The position numbers were made by a program, and so were the translations under genes. The notes below the pieces were generated by a model. The model was not told where the DNA came from and did no database searches. It saw only the letters and a list, made by a program, of their open reading frames with translations. This document shows positions 1-7,785 of a stretch of 64,000 nt of DNA, in pieces (position 1 is the first letter of the stretch; each line of letters begins with the position of its first letter). Source of the DNA: Pseudomonadota bacterium (GTDB lineage Bacteria; Desulfobacterota; Syntrophobacteria; Syntrophobacterales; Syntrophobacteraceae); assembly GCA_023416335.1 (NCBI GenBank), contig JAEZHY010000293.1:3896-67895 (forward strand), written 5' to 3'.

Positions 1-273
1 GTCCGCGAACTCGAACATGCGATCGAGCACGCTTTCGTATTCTGCCGGCATAATACGATCGGCCTGGATCACCTTCCTGCCGACCTGTCCGCCTTCATCG
101 ACGGCCTGCTTGCCACCCCGGAATCTCCGGAGGAAAAAATCCGCGCCATTATGACGACTCTCCAGAAAACGGGCGGCAACAAGGCCAAAGCCGCCCGCAT
201 CCTCGGAATCGACAGAAAAACACTGTACCGAAAAATGAAGACCTTCAGGGAAATGCCTGCCCGCCGGGGGTGA
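1..273 (+). CDS. C-terminal part of an NtrC-family sigma-54-dependent response regulator (5' end outside the window)
   Basis: Frame 1 is open from the first base to TGA at 271-273 and encodes 90 residues. It begins with VRELEHAIEHA, the conserved end of the AAA+ sigma-54 interaction domain in NtrC-type activators. It ends with a Fis-type helix-turn-helix (GGNKAKAARILGIDRKTLYRKM), the DNA-binding domain of these proteins. Such activators bind upstream and drive RpoN promoters. The receiver and ATPase parts lie to the left of the window, so the input signal is unknown. Sigma-54-like sites follow at 299, 1335 and 6282, so this protein is a candidate regulator of the nitrite reductase cluster; that link is inference. 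Confidence 0.9.
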   Translation, partial: VRELEHAIEHAFVFCRHNTIGLDHLPADLSAFIDGLLATPESPEEKIRAIMTTLQKTGGNKAKAARILGIDRKTLYRKMKTFREMPARRG

Positions 274-298
274 ATCGGGACTTTCGATCCGCTCTTTT

Positions 299-314
299 CG
301 GCACGTATCTTGAT
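299..314 (+). promoter_or_regulatory. weak sigma-54-like promoter upstream of the receiver gene
   Basis: The sequence CGGCACGtatcTTGAT resembles the RpoN consensus TGGCACG-N4-TTGCW. The -24 GG is intact, but the -12 element reads GA instead of GC. It lies about 85 bases before the start at 398. Similar cggcacg-N4-ttg sites occur before both nirK genes and before the aldolase-like gene at 47354. Confidence 0.3.
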
Positions 315-397
315 ACGGGTATTCAAAGTTCCCATGACCGCGGGGTCCAAATCCGGTTTACCCGCAGGGGCAAAATCCTTACGCCGGGGGCAGGAAG

Positions 398-805
398 ATG
401 AGCGTTCGAGTCCTGGTAATAGATGATGAGGAAAGTATTCGCTTCACTTTCAATGCATTTTTGACCGATGCGGGTTACCGGGTTTCGCTTGCCGGGACCT
501 TTTCCGAAGGAATGGATGAGCTGGTTCGGAACCCGTTCGACGTGGTTTTGCTCGATGTCATCCTGGAGGGGGGATCCGGACTCGACCTGCTGAGGCAAAT
601 GAAGCCTGCCGAGACTTCCCCCATTTTTATAGTAATATCCGGCTATCCTAATCCCGATGCGGCTGCGGATGCAAAACGGCTCGGAGCTTTTGAATTCATC
701 CCCAAGCCCGTTACGCAGGACCGGCTGTTAGCCGCGGTAAAAGAAGCGCTTGATTCAAAAAAGACGGCCCGCGGCGAAGAGAATACGACACCAAAGCCCG
801 CCTGA
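398..805 (+). CDS. stand-alone response regulator receiver protein (CheY-like)
   Basis: This 135-residue protein is a single receiver domain with no output domain. Acidic pocket DDE near residues 10-12, phosphoacceptor Asp in VVLLDVILEG near residue 52, a Ser in VISGYP and the conserved Lys in IPKPVT near residue 103 are all visible. A short charged tail follows. A purine-rich Shine-Dalgarno (GGGGGCAGGAAG) lies just before ATG 398. It sits directly after the NtrC-type activator and may belong to the same phosphorelay. The partner kinase is not visible nearby. Confidence 0.9.
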   Translation: MSVRVLVIDDEESIRFTFNAFLTDAGYRVSLAGTFSEGMDELVRNPFDVVLLDVILEGGSGLDLLRQMKPAETSPIFIVISGYPNPDAAADAKRLGAFEFIPKPVTQDRLLAAVKEALDSKKTARGEENTTPKPA

Positions 806-860
806 TATTGTTTCTGAAAAATCTCTTAAAAATCAATAGCTTAAAACGAGAACAGCAGCG

Positions 861-1145
861 GCGTAGGGTGGGAGCGAAGCGCGTTCCGGTATTGTCGAGT
901 GCCCACCGTCCATTGAGATTGGCACCAACCAGAAGAGGGCCGTAGGATGGGTGGGAGCGGAGCGGGAACCCATCGGTTTTTAGGCTCTTTCCCCTCTCAG
1001 CCGTCGGAAGCTCAAGGACTGCCGAATACGACTTCTTTTTCCGTATGCCGACTTTCCCGTGTTTCAAAGCACTGACTTATGCCCCTCCGGCCAAACTTAC
1101 GTAATTGCCCATAAAAACGATGGGTTGTCACCCATCCTACGGCCC
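861..1145. repeat. interspersed repeat family A, degenerate copy with inverted ends
   Basis: The intergenic stretch 806-1460 has no convincing gene. It holds two modules of the recurring gtagggtggg...gtgcccacc type (861-910 and 941-976). A reverse complement of the second, cgatgggttgtcacccatcctacgg, lies at 1118-1142, so 941-1142 could fold into a long hairpin. Related copies occur at 19421, 20515, 22761, 32638, 37856, 51070 and 61497. Confidence 0.65.
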
Positions 1146-1240
1146 TGCTGGATATGGTATCACCATATCAGCGTACGGTTCACTGTTCACTGCTGACCCA
1201 CTGCCTCTCCCTGTGGCATTCCCCACAATTGTAGACCGCA

Positions 1241-1262
1241 ACAGTGGGGCATGCCCCATTGT
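1241..1262. promoter_or_regulatory. 22-bp near-perfect palindrome upstream of nirK
   Basis: Two 11-base arms (ACAGTGGGGCA / TGCCCCATTGT) abut directly and differ from perfect symmetry at one position. It lies about 200 bases before nirK and 75 bases before the sigma-54-like site at 1335. It could be an activator site for an NtrC-type protein or part of the surrounding repeat DNA. Confidence 0.3.
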
Positions 1263-1334
1263 CGATTCCCCGGCTCGACCGGAACAGGCTGCGGGATTCA
1301 GTCTTCCCTCTACTTCCCTGTCTTTGTCACCCGC

Positions 1335-1350
1335 CGGCACGGATCTTGGT
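1335..1350 (+). promoter_or_regulatory. sigma-54-like promoter of the first nirK copy
   Basis: CGGCACGgatcTTGGT matches TGGCACG-N4-TTGCW in spacing and in the -24 GG; the -12 GC is GG. Transcription would start near 1361, leaving a leader of about 100 bases before ATG 1461. It shares CGGCACGGA with the better site before the second nirK. Confidence 0.4.
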
Positions 1351-1460
1351 TAATAGCTGCCCAGATTCCGACCGGCTTTCCCGCAAGAGCCGTCTTGCGG
1401 TCCGACGCTTACCTGCTGCAAAGCCTCGCAATAATTCATGAGATTAGAAGGAGGAATAAG

Positions 1461-2615
1461 ATGAGAGTTTGTATCAGATACATTTGCCTGGGAATTTTCT
1501 TCAGCCTTTTCGCCTCGCTGCTGATGATCGGCCTGCCGGGAGGGGCTTATGCAACTCTTCCGGTTGCGCCCGATGTCGCCAAAGACCCCAATGAGGTAGG
1601 GGCGATCTGCTATGGTCGGGTTTCGCCCAAAACAGTAGTGGTGAATCTTGCCGCAGTCGAACTTCTGGCCAACCTGACGCCTGACAAACAATACCTTTTC
1701 TGGACCTTTGCCCTCGCGGACGACAAAGGAATGCCCATCGGAAAGCCCACAGTGCCCGGGCCGATGATACGATGCATGGAGGGGGATACGGTCGTCATCA
1801 ACCTCACCAGCAACATTCCGAACCTCGAGCCCCACAATATTGACCTTCACGCCGTAATGGGGCCGGGCGGCGGAGCTGCCGTCACCAACGTCATGCCCGA
1901 TGGAAAGACAAAGACATTGTCTTTCAAAGCGCTCCGGCATGGCGCCTATATTTACCATTGTGCGGGCGAGGGAATGCCGTGGGAACACATATCGCACGGG
2001 ATGTTCGGCTTGATCCTCGTGGAACCTCCCGGAGGGCTTCCTTTGACTGTGAACAACAGGCCGGTGAAGGAGTTCTACGTCGGACAGATGGAGTGGTATC
2101 CGACAGATCTCATGGTGTCCAATCCGATGATAAGCCAGTCCCCGTATTACGACCTGGATATGGGAAAAGCCTCCGCTGAAAAGCCGGATGTTTACTCGTT
2201 CAACGGCTATCAACAGGCGCTGACCGACCCGACCAAATTCGGGCTCAAAATGAAGGCCTCTTTGGGTAGTGTAGTCAGGATTTTCTTCGTAAACGGTGGT
2301 CCCAATGTGGGCTCCAACTTCCATATCATTGGACAGATTTTCGACAAGGTTACCAAAGGGAGCGTGTTGACCCCTGAATTGAACGAGGAAACAGTCTACG
2401 TCGCACCGGGTTCGGCAGCCATTTTCGAAATGACGGCGGCAGTCCCCGGGCAGTACCTCGTGGTCGACCATGCCCTTTGGCGAGTCCCCAAAGGAGCGGC
2501 GGGGCATATGTATGTGCTCCCCTGGTGCGCGGATGCTTCGATGCCGAGTACCTGGACTTGTGCAGGTTGGCCTACGGATATCTTCTCGCCGCCCGCAACG
2601 GGAACCGGCCACTGA
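1461..2615 (+). CDS. nirK: copper-containing nitrite reductase (NirK type), copy 1
   Basis: This 384-residue secreted protein has two cupredoxin domains and should reduce nitrite to nitric oxide in the periplasm. The signal peptide covers residues 1-31 (hydrophobic core, then GGAYATLP). All ligands expected for NirK are visible. Type 1 copper: His125, Cys167, His176 and Met181. Type 2 copper: His130, His166 and His337. Catalytic Asp128 lies in HNIDLH and the active-site His288 in SNFHIIG. The start follows GAAGGAGGAATAAG; an upstream in-frame extension to 1251 is rejected because it lacks a ribosome site and would bury the signal peptide. The octahaem cytochrome follows on the same strand after 109 bases. 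An inverted paralogue of identical length lies at 4920-6074. Confidence 0.9.
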   Translation: MRVCIRYICLGIFFSLFASLLMIGLPGGAYATLPVAPDVAKDPNEVGAICYGRVSPKTVVVNLAAVELLANLTPDKQYLFWTFALADDKGMPIGKPTVPGPMIRCMEGDTVVINLTSNIPNLEPHNIDLHAVMGPGGGAAVTNVMPDGKTKTLSFKALRHGAYIYHCAGEGMPWEHISHGMFGLILVEPPGGLPLTVNNRPVKEFYVGQMEWYPTDLMVSNPMISQSPYYDLDMGKASAEKPDVYSFNGYQQALTDPTKFGLKMKASLGSVVRIFFVNGGPNVGSNFHIIGQIFDKVTKGSVLTPELNEETVYVAPGSAAIFEMTAAVPGQYLVVDHALWRVPKGAAGHMYVLPWCADASMPSTWTCAGWPTDIFSPPATGTGH

Positions 2616-2724
2616 TATGCTCCGGATGACAACAGAGGACCCGATCCGTCCCCTGCTTCGGGCAGTGCCTTGGAGCACGGGACGGATTGCCGTCCGAAGA
2701 CTCTGGTCAAAAGGAGAAACTTCC

Positions 2725-4848
2725 ATGCGGAAAACCGTCCTGGCCTGCGCGATCCCATTTCTGGCGTTTCTTTTATTGATAGTCCCTCCTATGACGGGAC
2801 CGGCACGCGGGCAGCAAAACAACTGTGCCCGCTGCCATGCCGAGCAGGTCGCCCGTTGGGTCGGGTCGAGGCACGCCTCGGTCGCATGCGAGAAATGCCA
2901 TGAAGGTTCTGCGCAATGCGGGATCGACAGGGAAGTACGTCCGAAAGTGCACTTCGATATGGAATCCTGCGGCTCCTGCCATCCCGATCAATACAATTCC
3001 TTTATGAAGGACGTTCCCATGAAGACCTTCTATAAAGGAAGCTTAAACCCGATTAACATATGGCAGAAATCGATAGATTTTCCGTTCTGGAACAGCATCA
3101 TTGCAGGAAATGAGTTTGTCATCGACACGCATGAAAACCGGGCCATGAAATACAACCAGATAGACGCGCAGGAAACGCTCAGGTCCAAGGGCGAGTCCTG
3201 CCTGACATGCCACGGCACCAAGGTTGCCTATTACATGGGGATGAACGGTGTTCCCGGGTATCCCGCCCGGTTCCGGACCATCGGCCAGACGCAGCGGATC
3301 TCATCCGGCAATTTTCGGAACTGGCAGAAGCCCCCGGTTGAATTCATTGAAATTCCCGCGGGCACAAAAGTCTCGACGATGGTCGATAATCTCGACAGCC
3401 GTCTTCCCCACCAGGTCAAATCTATCGTCATATTCCCCGACGGAAGGATATACGCGAGCTACGACTGTCCAGGGGCGACCGCAACCGGAAACTCGCCCGA
3501 TCCGGCAAAAAGGATCGAAGCAAGGAACCACATCTGGGCCGCGTTCGAGGCCCTCGCTTTCGACGGACTCGACCCGGTCGTGAACAAGCCGTCCATGGAT
3601 GCCGGAATGCTCTGCAACATGTGTCACGACCCACATTCGGGCAGTCTTCGCATCATTCAGAAAGCCCTCATCTGGGCGATAAGCCGCAAGGGGATCAATC
3701 CTTATTCCTATTCGGGTGCTCAAATCCGGGACTTCGCCATGGCGAGTCGCCAGGACAAGATCGTTGCCGTTTGCGGCCAGTGCCACGTCGAATATGTCGG
3801 CGGTTACAGCGCGATCGACCACATCGACAGGCACTATTTCCCTTGGGGGAAGCCCAACGAGGTCGAAGCAGATTACGCGAGTCAGTTCAATTCGAACCAG
3901 GATTTCCGGCACGGGGAGGGCACCAACCCCTGGCAGACCGAAAACCCGGGCCGGGACGGATTTTACCCCGAAGGGAGCCTGTTCCCGATTCACCAGCCGT
4001 TGATCAAAAGCCAGCATCCGGAAGCGGAGGTTTTCTGGAACAGCAGGATGTATACGAGGGGAGGGGCAACCTGCACAGACTGCCACACGGCCAGGGTCAT
4101 GGGAACGAAGGGGCCCTACACGAGCCACTGGTTTGCATCGCCCATAAAATGGATTCAAAGCGAGGGAATTGCTCCCTGCGCTCAATGCCACTCCGGGCAT
4201 CACTGCATGATGAGAGGGGGGTGCCGCATGAGGGGCGGCCACGGAATGCACCATAATTTTGCCCCGCCTATGACCGTTTCGGGACTGCTTTCGAACATAA
4301 AAGCGATCCAGGACCTTTTCTTCCTGGAACAAGAGAAAGCCCAGGCGGCGCTGGTAAATTCGCTCAAATACATCAACTCGCATCCCGAGTCTTCGGCGGC
4401 AATAGAGAATCACAAGCGGGCACACTTCCGCTGGGAGTATTACGCACAGGCCGAAAACAGCATGGGCTTTCACAACTGGGACGAAACCATCCCCGCGATG
4501 CGGGATGCGCTAAATCTGGCAGGGGTATCCGTCTCCTGGCCGCTGCCTCCCATCCGCCTGAGCGTTACGGCCGGGAGCGGCTCCTCCATAACACTCTCCT
4601 GGTACTCTCAGTCGAGCAATGAGCAAGGATATGTAATCGAGCGCAGGGATGCTACGGGAGAGGAATTCAAGGCGGTCGGCCTGGTTGCGGCGAGTTGGAC
4701 CGGCAATGTGAGCCGCGGGAGTCTCGGGATGGTTACCTGGGCGGACACGCATGTCGAGGCGCACAGGACATACAGCTACAGGGTTGCTGCCTTTAACGAC
4801 AAGGGGACGTCGTCATATACGCTCTCCGTCACAGCGGAAATTCACTGA
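2725..4848 (+). CDS. octahaem c-type cytochrome of the NrfA/octahaem nitrite reductase superfamily with a C-terminal fibronectin-III domain
   Basis: This 707-residue periplasmic protein has a signal peptide (1-29) and eight CxxCH motifs at residues 34, 55, 82, 159, 297, 350, 450 and 485. The core from haem 4 onward resembles pentahaem nitrite reductase NrfA: DPHSGSLRI after haem 5, CGQCHVEY after haem 6, FPWGK, SQHPE, and a C-terminal ENSMGFHN helix. The calcium-site residues of NrfA appear kept (Glu356, Tyr357, Lys428, Gln430). The active site is unusual. Haem 4, the expected catalytic haem, is CLTCH rather than CxxCK, and the NrfA distal His aligns with Tyr443. A His/Met/Cys-rich stretch (490-511) follows haem 8. 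Residues 608-707 form an FN3-like domain not usual in the family. Nitrite, hydroxylamine or NO are plausible substrates; which one is unknown. Confidence 0.85.
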   Translation: MRKTVLACAIPFLAFLLLIVPPMTGPARGQQNNCARCHAEQVARWVGSRHASVACEKCHEGSAQCGIDREVRPKVHFDMESCGSCHPDQYNSFMKDVPMKTFYKGSLNPINIWQKSIDFPFWNSIIAGNEFVIDTHENRAMKYNQIDAQETLRSKGESCLTCHGTKVAYYMGMNGVPGYPARFRTIGQTQRISSGNFRNWQKPPVEFIEIPAGTKVSTMVDNLDSRLPHQVKSIVIFPDGRIYASYDCPGATATGNSPDPAKRIEARNHIWAAFEALAFDGLDPVVNKPSMDAGMLCNMCHDPHSGSLRIIQKALIWAISRKGINPYSYSGAQIRDFAMASRQDKIVAVCGQCHVEYVGGYSAIDHIDRHYFPWGKPNEVEADYASQFNSNQDFRHGEGTNPWQTENPGRDGFYPEGSLFPIHQPLIKSQHPEAEVFWNSRMYTRGGATCTDCHTARVMGTKGPYTSHWFASPIKWIQSEGIAPCAQCHSGHHCMMRGGCRMRGGHGMHHNFAPPMTVSGLLSNIKAIQDLFFLEQEKAQAALVNSLKYINSHPESSAAIENHKRAHFRWEYYAQAENSMGFHNWDETIPAMRDALNLAGVSVSWPLPPIRLSVTAGSGSSITLSWYSQSSNEQGYVIERRDATGEEFKAVGLVAASWTGNVSRGSLGMVTWADTHVEAHRTYSYRVAAFNDKGTSSYTLSVTAEIH

Positions 4849-4867
4849 CGGGCGAGTTGGAGTTGAG

Positions 4868-4894
4868 CCGTGAGGCAGGGAGCCTGCCCCACGG
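4868..4894. terminator. hairpin between the convergent cytochrome and second nirK genes
   Basis: An imperfect stem (CCGTG.GGCAGG / CCTGCC.CACGG, one mismatch, three-base loop) lies 20 bases after the cytochrome stop and 25 bases from the nirK2 stop. It lacks a clear T-run on either strand, so it may be a bidirectional terminator or only a transcript-end structure. Confidence 0.4.
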
Positions 4895-4919
4895 TTGTTC
4901 CAGACCGGTCGAAGCCGAA

Positions 4920-6074
4920 TCAGTGCCCCGTTCCGGTCGCGGGAGGTGAATAGATGTTGACCGGCCAACCGCCGCAAACCCAGCTTTCCGGGGTCATTAT
5001 GTCCGCGCAGGGGGGCAGCACGAACATGTTGCCACCTGCGCCCTTCGGCACTCTCCAGAGGGCATGATCGACGAGCAGGTACTGGCCTGGGACCGCTGCC
5101 GTCATTTCGAATACCGCCGCCGATCCCGGCGCGATGTATACCGTTTCTTCATTGAGGTCGGGAGTCGCCCGGCTGCCCCTCACGACCCTGTCGAAAATCT
5201 GACCAATTATGTGGAAATTGGAACCGATATTAGGGCCGCCGTTTACGAAAAAGATCCTCACTACATCCCCGGGCAACACCCTCATGGTGTGACCGAACAG
5301 ATCCATGTCCGTCAGGGCCTTCTGATGCCCGTTGAAGGTGTAGATATCCGGATGCTCCGCTGAAGCCTTGTTTGCGTCCAGATCGTAAAAGGGCCCTGAC
5401 GATACCTCAGGATCGGTCACGACGGCATCGGTCGGGTACCATTCACCCTGGCCGACATAGAATTCCTTGACCTGCTTCCGGTCGACCACCATCGGAAGCC
5501 CACCCCTTGGCTCGATCATGATCAGACCGTACATGCCGTGTGCAACATGTTCCCACGGCATGCCTTCCCCTGCGCAATGGTAAATGTAGGCCCCTTCCCG
5601 CATTGCTTTGAACGTCAGGGTCTTTGTCTGTCCGTCCGGCATCACGGCTGTTACGGCGGCCCCTCCGCCCGGCCCCATTACTGCATGGAGATCGATGTTG
5701 TGTGGTTCGAGATTGGGAATGTTGCTGGTGAGGTTGATGACGACCGTATCCCCTTCCATGCATCGAATCATGGGGCCCGGCACCGACGGTTTTGCAATTG
5801 GATTTCCCTGGGCATCCGCCCTGGCAAAGGTCCAGAACTTGTAAACCCTGTCCGGCGTAAGATTGGCAAGAACCTCCACGGCCGCCAGGTTTACGGTTAT
5901 TGTGGTTGGAACATTTCTTCCGTTCACCGGCTTTCCAACCTCGGTGGGATTCTTTGCAACGTCCGGAAGCACGGGGAGTTCCGCACTTGCGATTCCCTGC
6001 CAGGCAAACAAAACGAGGACCACTAATGCGAAAAGTCCTCCTCGAATAAAACGTGATCCGGCAACAGCTCTCAT
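4920..6074 (-). CDS. nirK: copper-containing nitrite reductase (NirK type), copy 2
   Basis: This 384-residue paralogue of the first nirK has the same length, the same ligand positions (His125, Asp128, His130, His166, Cys167, His176, Met181, His288, His337) and the same PPATGTGH C-terminus. Residues 98-142 are identical in the two proteins. The signal peptide ends near residue 31 (WQGIASAELP). The start at 6074 follows GAGGAGGAAGAG. It converges on the octahaem cytochrome. The signal peptides and loops of the two NirKs differ, so they are not a fresh copy, yet long stretches of the coding DNA remain nearly identical, which suggests gene conversion or selection. A strong sigma-54-like promoter lies 190 bases upstream. 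Confidence 0.9.
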   Translation of the reverse strand: MRAVAGSRFIRGGLFALVVLVLFAWQGIASAELPVLPDVAKNPTEVGKPVNGRNVPTTITVNLAAVEVLANLTPDRVYKFWTFARADAQGNPIAKPSVPGPMIRCMEGDTVVINLTSNIPNLEPHNIDLHAVMGPGGGAAVTAVMPDGQTKTLTFKAMREGAYIYHCAGEGMPWEHVAHGMYGLIMIEPRGGLPMVVDRKQVKEFYVGQGEWYPTDAVVTDPEVSSGPFYDLDANKASAEHPDIYTFNGHQKALTDMDLFGHTMRVLPGDVVRIFFVNGGPNIGSNFHIIGQIFDRVVRGSRATPDLNEETVYIAPGSAAVFEMTAAVPGQYLLVDHALWRVPKGAGGNMFVLPPCADIMTPESWVCGGWPVNIYSPPATGTGH

Positions 6075-6266
6075 CTCTTCCTCCTCGCGTTTATTCTCCT
6101 CGTTCCGGCAAGCGATTGCGTTCAAGCCGAGCGGCATAAGCTCGTCCTCGAACCGTTTCCATTCTTCGCCTAAAGAATCTTACAGGCTCGTGGGCGGGCG
6201 CTTACGGAACTGTCGGGGTGAAAGGAACAATTTCGTTTGGGAACAGGAATGGATGCTTACATGAAG

Positions 6267-6282
6267 AGCAACTTCCGTGCCG
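6267..6282 (-). promoter_or_regulatory. sigma-54 promoter of the second nirK copy
   Basis: The minus strand reads CGGCACGgaagTTGCT, matching TGGCACG-N4-TTGCW at every position except the first. Both the -24 GG and the -12 GC are present with correct spacing. Transcription would start near 6256, giving a leader of about 180 bases. The rest of 6075-6512 shows no gene. Confidence 0.6.
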
Positions 6283-6512
6283 CACCCATTTTCCGTGAAT
6301 TGAGCTGAATTTGACAGGGTGGGGTTAGGACTGATGTGGCGGATTGTGAGACATATTTGTCTTCGGCCCGCAAGGGATGCAGGAACTCAAATGATTTCGA
6401 AACAGCCCTGCCGGGGGAGGACCTTTTTATCTATACGGGTGATGTTTTTTGTCTTAATGAGGGTGAAACGCGGGACGCTATCCGTTCCTGACTGATTTTC
6501 TTTTTGATGGTG

Positions 6513-7625
6513 TCAAAACCGAATGACCGGCTTGATCGTGGTCCCGGCAAGAGAATCCGCCACCGCCCGGTTGATCTCCGATGCCGGGTATTCCCGGATA
6601 AGCCTGTCCAGCGGGAATTGCCCTTTGCGGAAGAATTCGATCAGGAACGGGATGAACTTCTGGGGAACGCTGTCGCCCGCTATGCTGTAAATGACAGTCT
6701 GCCCGGGGTCGGGTGATTTCGGAGTAATGCGCTCGCTGCCTTCGTCGGCGAAGACCGCAAGCATCGAAAGCTTGCCCTGAGGTGCAAGAGACTGCACAGC
6801 CCGGTCGATTATCCGGGAAACACCCGTTGTCTCCACCGCGTAGTCAATCTTCCCGGCTATTTCCGCAATGCGTTTGCCGACATCTTCCGTCTTGCTGTTT
6901 ATCCCGAAATCCGCACCGAGTTCCATTGCCAGTTGCAGCCGGGACGGGACCTTATCGATAGCCAAAATGGGAGAGGCGCCTGCAAGGCGGGCCGCCATGA
7001 GCGCGGCAAGGCCGACCGTCCCCGTTCCGAACACCGCCAGGGACTCGCCTTGCCCGGGCATGAGTTCGTTCAAAACCGTACCGGCCCCCGCCTGGGCCCC
7101 GCACCCAAACGGGGCAAGAAGGGCGAGTTCATCTTCCGAAGCGGTTTCGACGGGAATGACGCTACGCTCGCGGGTCAGCGCGTGGCGGGCAAGCGAGGAC
7201 TGTCCGAAAAAACATCCGCCGATCATATTTCCGGCACTGTCCCGGATGGTTGCCGTACCGTCTTGCCTCTTTCCGTCCTCGTCGAAATTCAGTTCGTCGA
7301 ATGCCCGGCATTGGCTCGGCCGTCCATGGCGACACTCCGAACATTTTCCACAGGAGCTGAACGAAATCACAACCTTGTCTCCGGGCTTCACCCGGTCGAC
7401 TCCCTTGCCGACCCGTTCGACGATGCCAGCGCCTTCGTGGCCGAACACCGCGGGAAAATGCCCGCCGAAGGCGCCGTCCCTCGCCGCGAGGTCCGTGTGG
7501 CAAAGGCCGCAGGCAACGATGCGGACGAGAAGTTCGTCCGGCCGGGGATCGTCGATTTCGACATTTTCAAGCTCAAACGGGCCGCCCGGCCGATGTACCA
7601 CGGCGGCCATTGTGCTGGTCGGCAT
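6513..7625 (-). CDS. zinc-dependent NAD alcohol dehydrogenase (aryl/benzyl-alcohol dehydrogenase type)
   Basis: This medium-chain dehydrogenase of about 370 residues oxidises an alcohol with NAD(P). Catalytic zinc ligands are visible in CGLCHTD and GHEGAG. The structural zinc Cys cluster CGKCSECRHGRPSQC is present, and the Rossmann motif FGTGTVGLAA follows. Overall it resembles benzyl-alcohol or class III-like enzymes. AAGGA is well spaced for ATG 7625; the ATG at 7631 is too close to it. It is transcribed toward nirK2 across a 438-base gap, so it is probably a separate unit. The substrate cannot be told from sequence. Confidence 0.85.
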   Translation of the reverse strand: MPTSTMAAVVHRPGGPFELENVEIDDPRPDELLVRIVACGLCHTDLAARDGAFGGHFPAVFGHEGAGIVERVGKGVDRVKPGDKVVISFSSCGKCSECRHGRPSQCRAFDELNFDEDGKRQDGTATIRDSAGNMIGGCFFGQSSLARHALTRERSVIPVETASEDELALLAPFGCGAQAGAGTVLNELMPGQGESLAVFGTGTVGLAALMAARLAGASPILAIDKVPSRLQLAMELGADFGINSKTEDVGKRIAEIAGKIDYAVETTGVSRIIDRAVQSLAPQGKLSMLAVFADEGSERITPKSPDPGQTVIYSIAGDSVPQKFIPFLIEFFRKGQFPLDRLIREYPASEINRAVADSLAGTTIKPVIRF

Positions 7626-7724
7626 AGGCATGATCCTTTCTGGAAAAAGAATTCACCGCAGAGCACGCCGAGAGCGCGGAGGGAAATAAGACGATACAGC
7701 AAAAACCGCGGGGTTCCAAGGCGT

Positions 7725-7776
7725 GAATTCAAGACCTTAAAACCCTGGTTCCCGGCTCAAAAGCGCTGTCGGGATT
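7725..7776. repeat. interspersed repeat family B, copy 1
   Basis: About 52 bases running from gaattcaagaccttaa through aaccctggttcccggc to cgctgtcgggatt. Its reverse complement recurs with few changes at 50843-50897. It fills the gap between the alcohol dehydrogenase and dadA. Confidence 0.7.
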
Positions 7777-7785
7777 GGAGGCTTA

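Noticed and set aside
1181..1200. CRISPR-like or direct repeats (gttcactg units here and at 32693)
   Set aside because: Units are short, adjacent and few, with no spacers of regular length and no cas genes.
1251..1460. N-terminal extension of nirK copy 1 to an upstream in-frame start
   Set aside because: A clear ribosome site and a classical signal peptide begin at 1461; the extension has no ribosome site and covers repeat-rich DNA and the promoter-like element.
1350..2822. 490-codon open frame antisense to nirK
   Set aside because: It mirrors nirK codons, shows no domain and crosses a strongly supported gene.
3301..4473. 390-codon open frame antisense to the octahaem cytochrome
   Set aside because: The plus strand encodes eight CxxCH motifs in order; the antisense product has no recognisable fold.
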